Source of the DNA: Betaproteobacteria bacterium
Lineage (GTDB): Bacteria > Pseudomonadota > Gammaproteobacteria > Burkholderiales > Burkholderiaceae_C
Assembly: GCA_009921265.1 (NCBI GenBank)
Contig: RFYV01000027.1
Location: forward strand, 1-39,345
Direction: 5' to 3'
Length of the DNA stretch: 39,345 bases
Shown: piece by piece, positions 17,958 through 25,624 of the stretch
Numbering within the stretch: position 1 is the stretch's first letter
Layout of the letters: every line of letters begins with the position of its first letter
Program-made: the position numbers and the translations under genes
The notes under the pieces: generated by a model
Told to the model about the DNA's origin: nothing
Database searches by the model: none
Seen by the model: the letters and a program-made list of their open reading frames with translations, nothing else

Positions 17958-18778
17958 AGTGATTTTAAGCAATCGATCATTTGCAAACGTATGCGGTGAT
18001 CGATTACGGGATGTTTAAACGTATCTAAATTATCTTGTAAGTGATGGGGATGTTGCGTGGCGGGAATCATGCACGTCACCGCGGGGTGCGATGCAATGAA
18101 TTGCAAAAAAAACTGCGCCCATGAATGAAGCCCACCGGCTGATGCCCAATCGGGTAGCGACTGGCCCCTGACTTTTGAAAACAAAGCTGATTGCGCAAAA
18201 GGTCGATTCACAATCACAGCAACTCCCAGCTCTTGCGCCAACGGAAGCAATCTTTCCTCTGCTTCTCGCTCAATCATTGAATAGTTGAGCTGAATAAAAT
18301 CAAACTGTTTGGTTTTTAAAACATTTTCGAGTTGTGAATAAGCATCTTTTTGATAGTGGGTGATTCCCAAATAACGAACACGTCCTTTTTCCTTCCACCC
18401 TTGCAATGTTTGGGTGTGCGTTTGCCAATCAACCAAGTTGTGAATTTGTATGAGATCCATCACATCAGTTTTCATACGTTGAAACGATTGCTCCATTTGT
18501 GCAATGCCTTGCTCTTTTCCTTGAATCCAAATTTTGGTGGCAAAGAAAAAAGATTTTCGTAATTTCAAATCAGACACCAAATCACCCACCACGCCCTCGG
18601 ATGAGCCGTACATGGGTGAGCTATCAATCATGGCGTTGTTGTGTTGGTGTATGATTTTTAAAATCTCTTTGAGGGGTTCTCTGGATGGGGTGTGAGCTCC
18701 TACATCAAAGTTTTTATAGGTACCCAAGCCCACGACAGGAATGAGCTCATTGGTTTTTGGAATCGGTCGAAAAATCAT
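17954..18778 (-). CDS. Aldo/keto reductase
   Basis: A 274-residue (alpha/beta)8-barrel oxidoreductase. The catalytic tetrad is Asp52 and Tyr57 ([16 protein letters not shown]), Lys82 (FFATKIW) and His113 ([11 protein letters not shown]). The C-terminal NADPH-binding region is [13 protein letters not shown] and following. It would reduce a carbonyl with NADPH. The start is well fixed at 18778. It faces the aldehyde dehydrogenase tail to tail, and across a 207-base gap diverges from the FMN reductase operon. Aldehyde removal both by oxidation and reduction next to each other suggests that nearby pathways generate aldehydes. Confidence 0.9.
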   Translation of the reverse strand: MIFRPIPKTNELIPVVGLGTYKNFDVGAHTPSREPLKEILKIIHQHNNAMIDSSPMYGSSEGVVGDLVSDLKLRKSFFFATKIWIQGKEQGIAQMEQSFQRMKTDVMDLIQIHNLVDWQTHTQTLQGWKEKGRVRYLGITHYQKDAYSQLENVLKTKQFDFIQLNYSMIEREAEERLLPLAQELGVAVIVNRPFAQSALFSKVRGQSLPDWASAGGLHSWAQFFLQFIASHPAVTCMIPATQHPHHLQDNLDTFKHPVIDHRIRLQMIDCLKSL

Positions 18779-18985
18779 ATTTGTATGGGGTTGAAATTTT
18801 GAAATCTATTCTAGAGTTAGCAAGTGATAGTCCCTAACGGAGTTTGCTAGGTATCACAGGGTTTTCTCTATATGGTCATGATGACTTTGGTATTAATTTC
18901 TGAATATAGTCAATTCCTTGACCGCATCCCGCGACATATTCACCTAAACTCATAGACTTTCAATTTTCATTTTTGTGGAGTGAAT
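18779..18985. promoter_or_regulatory. Divergent intergenic region with interlocked inverted repeats
   Basis: This gap of about 207 bases must hold promoters for the aldo/keto reductase (minus) and the FMN reductase operon (plus). Two inverted repeats are interlocked: TAGCAA (18818-18823) with TTGCTA (18844-18849), and GTGATA (18824-18829) with TATCAC (18852-18857). A third pairing, GTTAG (18816) with CTAAC (18834), competes with the first. A separate 11-base palindrome GTCATGATGAC is at 18875-18885. These may be operator half-sites or alternative RNA folds. No regulator gene is adjacent. Confidence 0.35.
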
Positions 18986-19555
18986 ATGGCGGGCTTAAAA
19001 ATCGTTGGTATCAGTGGCAGTTTGCGTGCAGGGTCTTTCAATACGTGGGCGCTTCAAAATTGCGCCAGTTTGATGTCTTCTGGTATGACTTTGCATATGG
19101 CGTCTATTCAAGATTTGCCTTTGTATAACCCCGATTTGCACGCCAATGGATTTCCAAAATCTGTTCAAACATTGCGCGACGAAATGGCAAGTGCCGATGG
19201 CATCATTTTGGCGTCTCCTGAATACAACTGGACGATTGGTGCGCCTCTCAAAAATGCAATTGATTGGATATCGCGTTTTCCTGAGGGGCAACAAGCTTTT
19301 GCCCAAAAGCCCTGTGCGATTATTTCTGCTACACCTGGCCCTTTAGGTGGTGCGCGGGGTCAGTACGATTTGCGTCGCTCGATTGGTGGTTTGGGCGCAT
19401 TGGTTTTATCCAAGCCAGAAATTTTTATTAACCATTGCAAAACAAAATTTGATACGAATGGAAAAATTACAGACGAGCCCACTTTAAAAATCATGAAAGA
19501 GCAGATGACTGCTTTTGAAGATTGGATCGTTCGCATGAAAAAAGCATTTCAATAA
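18986..19555 (+). CDS. NADPH-dependent FMN reductase family protein
   Basis: A 189-residue flavodoxin-fold protein. The FMN phosphate loop is ISGSLRAGSFNTWAL, and ILASPEYNWTIGAPLKNAIDW is the diagnostic second flavin-binding block. A third block is ISATPGPLGGARGQYDLRR. Such enzymes reduce FMN, quinones or azo compounds with NAD(P)H in the cytosol. GTGGAG lies a few bases before the ATG at 18986; an in-frame GTG at 18980 is a weaker alternative. It is the first gene of a three-gene plus-strand unit with an aldolase and a CMD-family protein. It may supply reduced flavin or detoxify quinones from aromatic catabolism. Confidence 0.9.
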   Translation: MAGLKIVGISGSLRAGSFNTWALQNCASLMSSGMTLHMASIQDLPLYNPDLHANGFPKSVQTLRDEMASADGIILASPEYNWTIGAPLKNAIDWISRFPEGQQAFAQKPCAIISATPGPLGGARGQYDLRRSIGGLGALVLSKPEIFINHCKTKFDTNGKITDEPTLKIMKEQMTAFEDWIVRMKKAFQ

Positions 19556-19579
19556 CCAAGACAACAACAAGGATCCATC

Positions 19580-20356
19580 ATGAAGCCAAACAAAATCAAA
19601 CAAATGTGGGCCCAAGGCAAGCCCGTCACCATGGGATGGATCTCTATTGCCAATACTTTTACTGCGGAGATCATGGGCCGACAAGGCTTTGATGCGGTTT
19701 GCATTGATATGCAACATGGCGTCACAGGTTTGAGTAATTTAATGGAAATGTTACAAGCGGTTTCTGCCACAGATGCTTCACCTGTTGTTCGAGTCGGATG
19801 GAATGAACCCGCAGCCATCATGAAGGCTTTAGACTTTGGCGCTTCATCGATTATTGTGCCGCTGATTAATAACGCAGAAGAAGCACGCAAAGCAGTCGCA
19901 GCTTGTCGTTATCCACCCATGGGTGAGCGTTCATCGGGACCCGTGCGTGCGTTACAAATTCATGGACCTGACTATTTTGCAAAAGCCAACGAAGAAATTC
20001 TTGTCATGGCTATGATTGAAACCAAAGAAGGTCTGGAGAATCTAGAAGAAATTTGTTCAACGCCAGGTGTAGACGTCATCTATATTGGCCCTGCAGATCT
20101 CTCTTATGCATTAGGCATGGCGCCTCGCTCAGATAATCCCGATCCATTGCATGTTGCCACTTGTGATCGAATCAAAGAAGTGGCGCATCGCCATGGAAAA
20201 AAAGTGTGTATGCATTGCGGCGGCGCAGAGTTTGCCTCAGGTGCGATTAAGCGTGGTTTTGATATGGTGATGCTGACATCTGACATTATTTGTTTGATAG
20301 CAGGTGTCAAGCGCCAAGTGGACTCGCTGAAAGAGTTAACCAAGAGCGGTTCTTGA
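19580..20356 (+). CDS. HpcH/HpaI-family aldolase
   Basis: A 258-residue class-II pyruvate-type aldolase. Family features are the catalytic His46 in CIDMQHGV, Arg71 in VVRVGWN, the metal ligands Glu147 (AMIETKEGL) and Asp173 (YIGPADLSYALG), and RYPPMGERSSGP. Members cleave 4-hydroxy-2-oxo acids (HpcH/HpaI), 2-keto-3-deoxy sugar acids or related substrates to pyruvate plus an aldehyde. AAGGA precedes the ATG. The aldehyde product could feed the nearby aldehyde dehydrogenase or aldo/keto reductase; this is inference from position only. Confidence 0.92.
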   Translation: MKPNKIKQMWAQGKPVTMGWISIANTFTAEIMGRQGFDAVCIDMQHGVTGLSNLMEMLQAVSATDASPVVRVGWNEPAAIMKALDFGASSIIVPLINNAEEARKAVAACRYPPMGERSSGPVRALQIHGPDYFAKANEEILVMAMIETKEGLENLEEICSTPGVDVIYIGPADLSYALGMAPRSDNPDPLHVATCDRIKEVAHRHGKKVCMHCGGAEFASGAIKRGFDMVMLTSDIICLIAGVKRQVDSLKELTKSGS

Positions 20357-20372
20357 TTCGTTTGAAAAAAAT

Positions 20373-20996
20373 ATGAGTCAAATTGATATCGCTAATCCCG
20401 ATGACGGACCATCTCGGTTTCCATTGTTGTCCAACGATCAGATGACCGCTGCTCAAAAAGAGTTGGCCAGTCGTATTCGCTCGGGTCCTCGTGCTAATGT
20501 TGCAGGTTCTGCTGCTAACAGCGCTACATTGGGTAGTCCCTTTAATGTTTTTTTGCGCAGCCCCGAACTTGGGGATCATCTGCAAAATGTAGGCTCTTAC
20601 ATTCGATTCAAAAGTGTTTTGGGTTCGCGCTTGAGTGAGTTTGCGATTTTGATCACAGCCAGGCATTGGACTGCGCAATACGAATGGCATGCACATCATC
20701 GATTGGCCATGCAAGCTGGTTTAAATCCTGAAGTGGCTGCGGCTGTTGCGCAAGGGAGCAGACCTACGAATATGAAAGCCGACGAAGAAGCTATCTACAA
20801 TTTTTGTCAAGAATTGCATACCAACAAGAGTCTGAGCGATGCATCTTTTAAAGCAGTGACCGATTTGTTTGGCGAGCAAGGGGTGATGGATTTGATTGCG
20901 GTCAATGGCTATTACAGCACCGTCGCAATGGTGCTCAATGTGGATCGAACACGTGTCCCTGGTGGCGCACCACCACCTTTAAAAGTATTGAAATGA
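20373..20996 (+). CDS. Carboxymuconolactone decarboxylase-family protein
   Basis: A 207-residue all-helical protein. The CMD domain is seen in LSEFAILITARHWTAQYEWHAHHRLAMQAGL (about residues 88-118), where His residues and Glu replace the CxxC pair of AhpD. The end PGGAPPPL is a common tail in this branch. These proteins are frequent in aromatic and lactone catabolic clusters, though few have a proven reaction; a lactone decarboxylase or hydrolase-like role is possible. It closes the FMN reductase-aldolase operon. Its TGA directly abuts the reversed stop of the convergent luciferase-like monooxygenase, making a TGATCA junction. Confidence 0.87.
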   Translation: MSQIDIANPDDGPSRFPLLSNDQMTAAQKELASRIRSGPRANVAGSAANSATLGSPFNVFLRSPELGDHLQNVGSYIRFKSVLGSRLSEFAILITARHWTAQYEWHAHHRLAMQAGLNPEVAAAVAQGSRPTNMKADEEAIYNFCQELHTNKSLSDASFKAVTDLFGEQGVMDLIAVNGYYSTVAMVLNVDRTRVPGGAPPPLKVLK

Positions 20997-22091
20997 TCAG
21001 TGAGATGAAGCGATGGCTGCGTTGACGCGTGGCATTACTTCGGTCGCAAACAACTCCATCGAACGTTTGCCAAGCACGGGGTCTTTCCAATCGTGACAGG
21101 CGTACACCAAGTTGCCAAAGTCTCCAACAAACTTTCTAAACTCCAATAGTTGATGAACGACTGAATCGACCGTTCCTGCAATCACTAATTTGCGCGTGAC
21201 ATAACTTGGTGTGATTTCGCTGTCAGGCATATTGGGGTCAGTTTTGAATACATTGCCTCTGCCGCCACCCACCAATTTGCGCACGAGTTGTTTGAAGTAA
21301 TGGTGATAGGGTCCGTCTTCGCCGTAAGCATATTTTTCTGCAGTGGCTTGATCGTCTGCTACAAAAATACTTTTGGCTACGCGCCATTCAGACGTGTTTG
21401 CGGAGGCACCCACAGAAGTGCGTCCTTCCACGTATTTAGGCCAATGCGATTTGACCCACTCGGGCATTAAAAAATTAGCAGAGATAGGACCCCAACCGCG
21501 TTTGGCCATTTCGGTAACGCCTTGAGAGAAAGGCGCGACAGCTGTTCCAACAATAGGCGGATGCGGATGTTGAAAAGGTTTCATTATGAAGCCTTGTCCA
21601 ATTTCTGGAATCATGGTTTTGGCAACTGATACTTTCCAAAATTCACCTTCAATGTTGTAGGGTGGACTTGATTCCCAAATTTTGAGGATGGTGTTGATGG
21701 ATTCAACAAACATCGCGTTGCGATTTCTTTCAAAGTTACCAAATACTTCTGCGTCGGACATCAAGCCACCAGGGCTAATACCCATGATGAATCGACCCTT
21801 GAGTAAATGATCGATCATGGCCACTTGCGCTGCGATATGGGCAGGATGCATATTGGGTAAATTGAGTGTGCCTGAGCCCAATTTGATTTGTTTGGTTTCT
21901 GCGGCAAGACTGGCCAAAAAGATCAAACACGAAGTGACCGTCTCTGCTGCATCGGTCACGTGTTCACCCACAAACGCTTCACTAAATCCAAGTTTGTCTG
22001 CCAACAAAATCGCTTCTCTGTCTTCTTGCAGTGTTTGCGTCACATTTCTATCTTTGGGATGCAAAGGCATCATGAACATGCTGTATTTCAA
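20997..22091 (-). CDS. Luciferase-like (LLM class) flavin-dependent monooxygenase
   Basis: A 364-residue bacterial-luciferase-fold protein. Characteristic blocks are EAILLADKLGFSEAFVGEH, IKLGSGTLNLPNMHPAHIAA and GRFIMGISPGGLMSDAEVFG. It would use reduced FMN and oxygen for hydroxylation, epoxidation or Baeyer-Villiger oxidation. The start is a TTG at 22091 preceded by GAGGA at good spacing; the first in-frame ATG follows after four codons. The partner flavin reductase lies 31 bases upstream in the same operon, making a two-component monooxygenase likely. The branch is reminiscent of the LimB/terpenoid monooxygenase group, but the substrate is not determinable by eye. Confidence 0.9.
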   Translation of the reverse strand: MKYSMFMMPLHPKDRNVTQTLQEDREAILLADKLGFSEAFVGEHVTDAAETVTSCLIFLASLAAETKQIKLGSGTLNLPNMHPAHIAAQVAMIDHLLKGRFIMGISPGGLMSDAEVFGNFERNRNAMFVESINTILKIWESSPPYNIEGEFWKVSVAKTMIPEIGQGFIMKPFQHPHPPIVGTAVAPFSQGVTEMAKRGWGPISANFLMPEWVKSHWPKYVEGRTSVGASANTSEWRVAKSIFVADDQATAEKYAYGEDGPYHHYFKQLVRKLVGGGRGNVFKTDPNMPDSEITPSYVTRKLVIAGTVDSVVHQLLEFRKFVGDFGNLVYACHDWKDPVLGKRSMELFATEVMPRVNAAIASSH

Positions 22092-22122
22092 AGTGCTTTC
22101 CTCTGGTAAAAAATTAATTGAA

Positions 22123-22608
22123 TTAATTCAGTGCGTGACTGTGAGCATATTGACCTTTGCAAAACAGCAAAGGCTCAAGATGAGTGTGTTCGTAGGCTTC
22201 TATTTGACCTAAAAATAAAATATGGTCACCGACTTCATGTCGGTGTAGCGTTTTGCATTCAAAGCGGGCCACACAATCGTGAAGATAGGGAAGACCTGCA
22301 ATGCCTTTGGAGTACTCGACATTTTCAAATTTATCGCTGATAGGTTTAGAGAATCGTTGAGATAAATGAACTTGATCGGTTGACAAAATATTGATGATGA
22401 ATCGTCCCGAGTGATCAAAGTCACTCAAGGTCGAAGAAGTTTTAGTCAAACTCCATAAAACAATCGGCGGCGAAAGCGACACGGTGTTAAATGAGTTGGC
22501 AGTGACGCCTACCAGTTGGTCGCCGACCCCTTGAGTGGTCACAATCGTCACCCCTGTGGCAAATTTGCCTAGGGCCTTGCGTAAATCGATGGCGTCAACA
22601 GATGTCAT
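22123..22608 (-). CDS. Flavin reductase (HpaC-like, two-component monooxygenase partner)
   Basis: A 161-residue flavin reductase-like domain protein. Motifs are DLRKALGKFATGVTIVTT, GVTANSFNTVSLSPPIVLWS (flavin binding) and FIINILSTDQVHLSQRF, ending with GDHILFLGQIEAYEH and GQYAHS. It reduces free flavin with NAD(P)H for a partner monooxygenase, here very probably the luciferase-like enzyme just downstream. ATG at 22608 is chosen over a TTG two codons earlier. No strong Shine-Dalgarno is visible. A perfect 14-base palindrome lies 16 bases upstream of the start, a likely operator for the TetR gene next to it. Confidence 0.9.
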   Translation of the reverse strand: MTSVDAIDLRKALGKFATGVTIVTTQGVGDQLVGVTANSFNTVSLSPPIVLWSLTKTSSTLSDFDHSGRFIINILSTDQVHLSQRFSKPISDKFENVEYSKGIAGLPYLHDCVARFECKTLHRHEVGDHILFLGQIEAYEHTHLEPLLFCKGQYAHSHALN

Positions 22609-22623
22609 GGGCAAAATATAAAG

Positions 22624-22637
22624 TGATCAATTGATCA
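22624..22637. promoter_or_regulatory. Perfect 14-bp palindrome TGATCAATTGATCA (candidate TetR operator)
   Basis: The sequence is self-complementary over all 14 bases and sits in the 39-base gap between the TetR gene and the flavin reductase gene, 16 bases before the flavin reductase ATG. Its size and symmetry fit a TetR-dimer binding site. Position suggests repression of a promoter reading into the flavin reductase-monooxygenase pair. No binding data are implied. Confidence 0.4.
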
Positions 22638-22647
22638 ACAAATGTTA

Positions 22648-23355
22648 TCATAAACCCAGGGATTTGTGTTTTTTGGGATTTTTAGCCTTGGACTTAGCCA
22701 CTAGGTTGGGCAAAACTGCGCGTGCACCTGCCAAAAAATGGGTGATGGTGGTGTGGATTAAATCTTCGATAGGGTCTTGGGCGGGCACGTCAAAAATCCA
22801 TTCGCGTTGTCCAAAATAAAAAACACGCGCATTGATGCCCCACACCAATTCAAGTTCGGCAGTGCTGATTGGAATTTCATCCACTGTGGGTAAACAAAAA
22901 TCATGACGCAGTTCAATCGCAAGCGGTTCGAGAATTTTCTTTTTGAGGATGTCTAAATATTTGCGATTGATGTCTTCACCACGCAATCCTGAAAACATAA
23001 AAATCCGAACCCAGTCGCGTGTCAGCGCTGCTTTGGAGTATTCAATGTAATGCTGAGTTAAGCGATTTTGCAAAGGGACGCTTCGGTCTTTAATGACTTC
23101 CTCCCAAAATGGATTCCATTGACCCAAATAAACGACTTCAAATACACGATTAACCAAAGCTTCTTTGTTGGGGAAATATTTATAAAGCAATGATTGAGTC
23201 ACGCCTAATCGTTTGGCTAATTCGCGTGTGTCACCACTGAATCCAACTTCAGAAAAAAAACGAATTGCTTCTTGCGTGATGTGTTGCTCGCGCTCGGCAC
23301 CACTCAAGCGTTTGCTAGGTGTTACTTTGATTTTTTTTGTAGTGACCACGTGCAA
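22648..23355 (-). CDS. TetR-family transcriptional regulator
   Basis: A protein of about 235 residues with an N-terminal TetR helix-turn-helix: EAIRFFSEVGFSGDTRELAK then RLGVTQSLLYKYFPNKEALV (about residues 29-67). The C-terminal ligand-binding domain is helical and divergent. The lysine-rich tail near residues 225-235 is notable. No ATG fits the N-terminus: TTG at 23355 or GTG at 23349 are the options. It lies 4 bases after the Gfo/Idh/MocA gene and immediately upstream of the flavin reductase-monooxygenase pair, so it probably senses the substrate or product of that system. Confidence 0.9.
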   Translation of the reverse strand: MHVVTTKKIKVTPSKRLSGAEREQHITQEAIRFFSEVGFSGDTRELAKRLGVTQSLLYKYFPNKEALVNRVFEVVYLGQWNPFWEEVIKDRSVPLQNRLTQHYIEYSKAALTRDWVRIFMFSGLRGEDINRKYLDILKKKILEPLAIELRHDFCLPTVDEIPISTAELELVWGINARVFYFGQREWIFDVPAQDPIEDLIHTTITHFLAGARAVLPNLVAKSKAKNPKKHKSLGL

Positions 23356-23359
23356 TTAA

Positions 23360-24388
23360 TTAAAACTGTTGAACTTGAATCAGTTTTTGCTGTTTGACCG
23401 AAGTCATGATGGCTTCTAAGGCGGCAACATTGGCAAGCATCTCTTCGTGACGCACAGGGTAGGGTGCAACGCCTCTCACCGCTTTGGCAAAGGCCTCCAG
23501 ATTATTTAAAACAGTGGGCGCAGGCGGCGAGAAGGAGCGCTCGATCTCCTTGCCGCGAATGACGGTGGTGATGTCCCATCCCGTTGGATTTTCGGGATGT
23601 GTGCGATCGCGAATTTCAACCCATCCTTTGGAGCCGTAAACAGCAAATCGACCTTCGAATGGTGTGGCCAATATCGCGCTGATGAGTGCATTGGATCCAT
23701 TGGGAAAGCCCATCATGATGGCCAAGGTGTCGCCGTTGGCAAAGTCAGATCCTTTGGTCGATAGACGCGCCCAAATTGATTCGCAGGGGCCTAAGACTGC
23801 CACCGATAAATCGACCAAATGAATGCCTGTTGCAGTGAGTGGCCCAACAGGTGCTTTTTCATTAGATAACCGCCAATTGTCTTTGGCCAATGAAAGAAAT
23901 TTATCTTGGCTGAAGTTGCCTTCAATTTGTAAAATTTCACCCAAGTCACCTTGCGCAATCATCTTGCGAAGTTTGATCACCTGTGGCTCAAATCTGCGCT
24001 CGTGACCAATGCCTAATACCAATCCATTGGATGTACAAGCTGCGATCGATTTTTTGGCATCTTCAAGCGTTAAGCACAAAGGCTTTTCACAAAAAATATG
24101 AATTTTTTTATTCGCAAATTTTTGCATTTGATGCGCGTGCTCTTGATGAGGCGTTGCCAAAATCACAGCTTCTAATTCAGAATGCGCAAGTGTTTGATCT
24201 AAATTTTCATCGATGTAGACGCCTTGTAGTACCGCATCTTTTTTCATCTCTTCGCGCAGTTCAGATTGTGTTTCACAAACGGCAATCAGCTTTAGGTAAG
24301 GTGAGGTTGAGATGTAATTGGCCATGATTTTCCCCCACCAACCGTAACCGATGATGCCAATGCGTATAGGTTTGAAGACTTGATTCAT
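23360..24388 (-). CDS. Gfo/Idh/MocA-family oxidoreductase
   Basis: A 342-residue NAD(P)-dependent enzyme. The Rossmann motif is IGIIGYGWWGKIMANY, the hallmark EKP motif is at residues 101-103 (FCEKPLCLTLEDAKK) and the distal GIHLVDLS motif has His190 and Asp193. Members oxidise or epimerise sugars, inositols, or act on other cyclic alcohols and dienes. A good GGGAG site precedes the ATG. It is the first gene of a four-gene minus-strand unit (oxidoreductase, TetR, flavin reductase, monooxygenase), and diverges from the LysR gene over 143 bases. Confidence 0.9.
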   Translation of the reverse strand: MNQVFKPIRIGIIGYGWWGKIMANYISTSPYLKLIAVCETQSELREEMKKDAVLQGVYIDENLDQTLAHSELEAVILATPHQEHAHQMQKFANKKIHIFCEKPLCLTLEDAKKSIAACTSNGLVLGIGHERRFEPQVIKLRKMIAQGDLGEILQIEGNFSQDKFLSLAKDNWRLSNEKAPVGPLTATGIHLVDLSVAVLGPCESIWARLSTKGSDFANGDTLAIMMGFPNGSNALISAILATPFEGRFAVYGSKGWVEIRDRTHPENPTGWDITTVIRGKEIERSFSPPAPTVLNNLEAFAKAVRGVAPYPVRHEEMLANVAALEAIMTSVKQQKLIQVQQF

Positions 24389-24531
24389 AGGGGTCTCCCG
24401 CTTGAGTTTAAAAAATCATGGAATTGCTTGCAAACAGCGCTTAGTCTACTAGAATACGAGATGAGTAGATCATTTGAACACCAAAAATGCGCACTCAGTG
24501 CATGTCTTAAAAGCTTGAAAATGGATTTCTC
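24389..24531. promoter_or_regulatory. Divergent promoter region with inverted repeat
   Basis: The gap between the Gfo/Idh/MocA gene (minus) and the LysR gene (plus) contains TCTACT (24445-24450) and AGTAGA (24464-24469), a perfect 6-base inverted repeat with a 13-base spacer. That geometry resembles LysR-type recognition and autoregulation sites, which often lie between a LysR gene and a divergent target. Nothing else distinctive is seen. Confidence 0.35.
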
Positions 24532-25491
24532 ATGAAAAATGGATTCACAATGCGTCAAACTTTGCGTGGCATCCAGTTATTTGTGGCGGCCTACGAAGAA
24601 CTTTCATTCACGCTAGCTGCCAATCGAGAAAATGCAACCCAATCGGGTGTTTCCCAGCACGTGGGGGATCTTGAAGAAACCTTAGGTATCAAACTTTTTA
24701 TTCGTAAATTAGGAACCGTGAAGCCCACTCCAGCAGGCAGCGTTTATTACGCAGCCTGTATAGATATATTGAACTCCTATGAAAAAGCAACCTTAGCTAT
24801 CAAGCCCTACCAAGAGGGGCGTCAAGGCGAAATCAAAGTGGGTTTGACGCCCGTGATGACGCGTGCTGTCTTGGCTCCGGCCTATGCACGATTTATTAAA
24901 GAAAACCCTAATGTCACCATCAGCATAATTGATTCATATTTTGGTGACTTAACCGATCTCGTTCGAACAGGTGAGTTGACATTTGCAATTGTTCCATCTG
25001 CGATGGGAACAAAAGGATTGCGAACCAGTTTATTTGGAAAGTCACCCGAAATGTTGATATCGGGTCCCAACTCATCACTCAAGCACGGTAAGTTTGTACG
25101 CTTGTCTGATGTGGGGCCATTGAATTTGGCCATTCCTGGACTGACGAACGCGAGACGGCGAATGATTGAATCCTACCTCACATCCAATGGTGTAGTGGTT
25201 AGAAAATTTGCAGAGTTTGACACTGCACTAGGTTCTCTGGATTTGATTTCGCAGGGCGAGTGGTCCGCTTTTTTACCTTTAATGATGTTGAAAGCGTCCG
25301 ATTTTGAAGATCGCACTTACACCATCAATCTGATTGATGAGCCAGGACTCAATCTCGAGATGTTTTTGATTGAGCCAGCCCGAAAAATGCTGGATGAAAC
25401 GGCTATTGCTTTTGTCAAGTTTTTGAAAATTGAGTTTGATCAGTCTGCGAAACTTATCAAGTACATTAACCCCAAATCACGTAAAAAATAA
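24532..25491 (+). CDS. LysR-family transcriptional regulator
   Basis: A 319-residue LTTR. The N-terminal helix-turn-helix is RGIQLFVAAYEELSFTLAAN followed by GVSQHVGDLEETLGIKLF and PTPAGSVYY. The effector domain begins near EIKVGLTPVMTRAVLAPAYARF, a periplasmic-binding-like fold. ATG at 24532 is preceded by a weak GGA; a second ATG at 24550 is possible since the bases around both starts are a near-repeat (AAAATGGATT twice). It stands at the head of the plus-strand receptor/enzyme island, separated by 133 bases, and is its most likely activator. It could also control the divergent oxidoreductase operon. Confidence 0.92.
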   Translation: MKNGFTMRQTLRGIQLFVAAYEELSFTLAANRENATQSGVSQHVGDLEETLGIKLFIRKLGTVKPTPAGSVYYAACIDILNSYEKATLAIKPYQEGRQGEIKVGLTPVMTRAVLAPAYARFIKENPNVTISIIDSYFGDLTDLVRTGELTFAIVPSAMGTKGLRTSLFGKSPEMLISGPNSSLKHGKFVRLSDVGPLNLAIPGLTNARRRMIESYLTSNGVVVRKFAEFDTALGSLDLISQGEWSAFLPLMMLKASDFEDRTYTINLIDEPGLNLEMFLIEPARKMLDETAIAFVKFLKIEFDQSAKLIKYINPKSRKK

Positions 25492-25624
25492 ACATTCGTA
25501 TGGTTTGAAGACGAGTTCTGCCATCAAATGATTTAATCGCTCGCATCAAATTAGATAATTTGTAGGGCTTGGTTTTGACTAATATCATGAAGGCATTCGT
25601 ACAGCCAATCCTGAGGCAAAACCT
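25492..25624. promoter_or_regulatory. Leader of receptor island with 16-bp inverted repeat
   Basis: The gap between the LysR gene and the first receptor carries CAAATTA-GA-TAATTTG (25547-25562), a perfect inverted repeat with 7-base arms, and two copies of ATCAAAT (around 25523 and 25545). No T-run follows the repeat, so it looks more like a protein-binding site than a rho-independent terminator. It is the natural place for the promoter and LysR control site of the downstream genes. Confidence 0.35.

Noticed and set aside
17542-18018. Plus-strand open frame of 158 codons overlapping the aldehyde dehydrogenase end
   Set aside because: It lies out of frame in the conserved dehydrogenase and antisense to the aldo/keto reductase; its composition is shadow-like.
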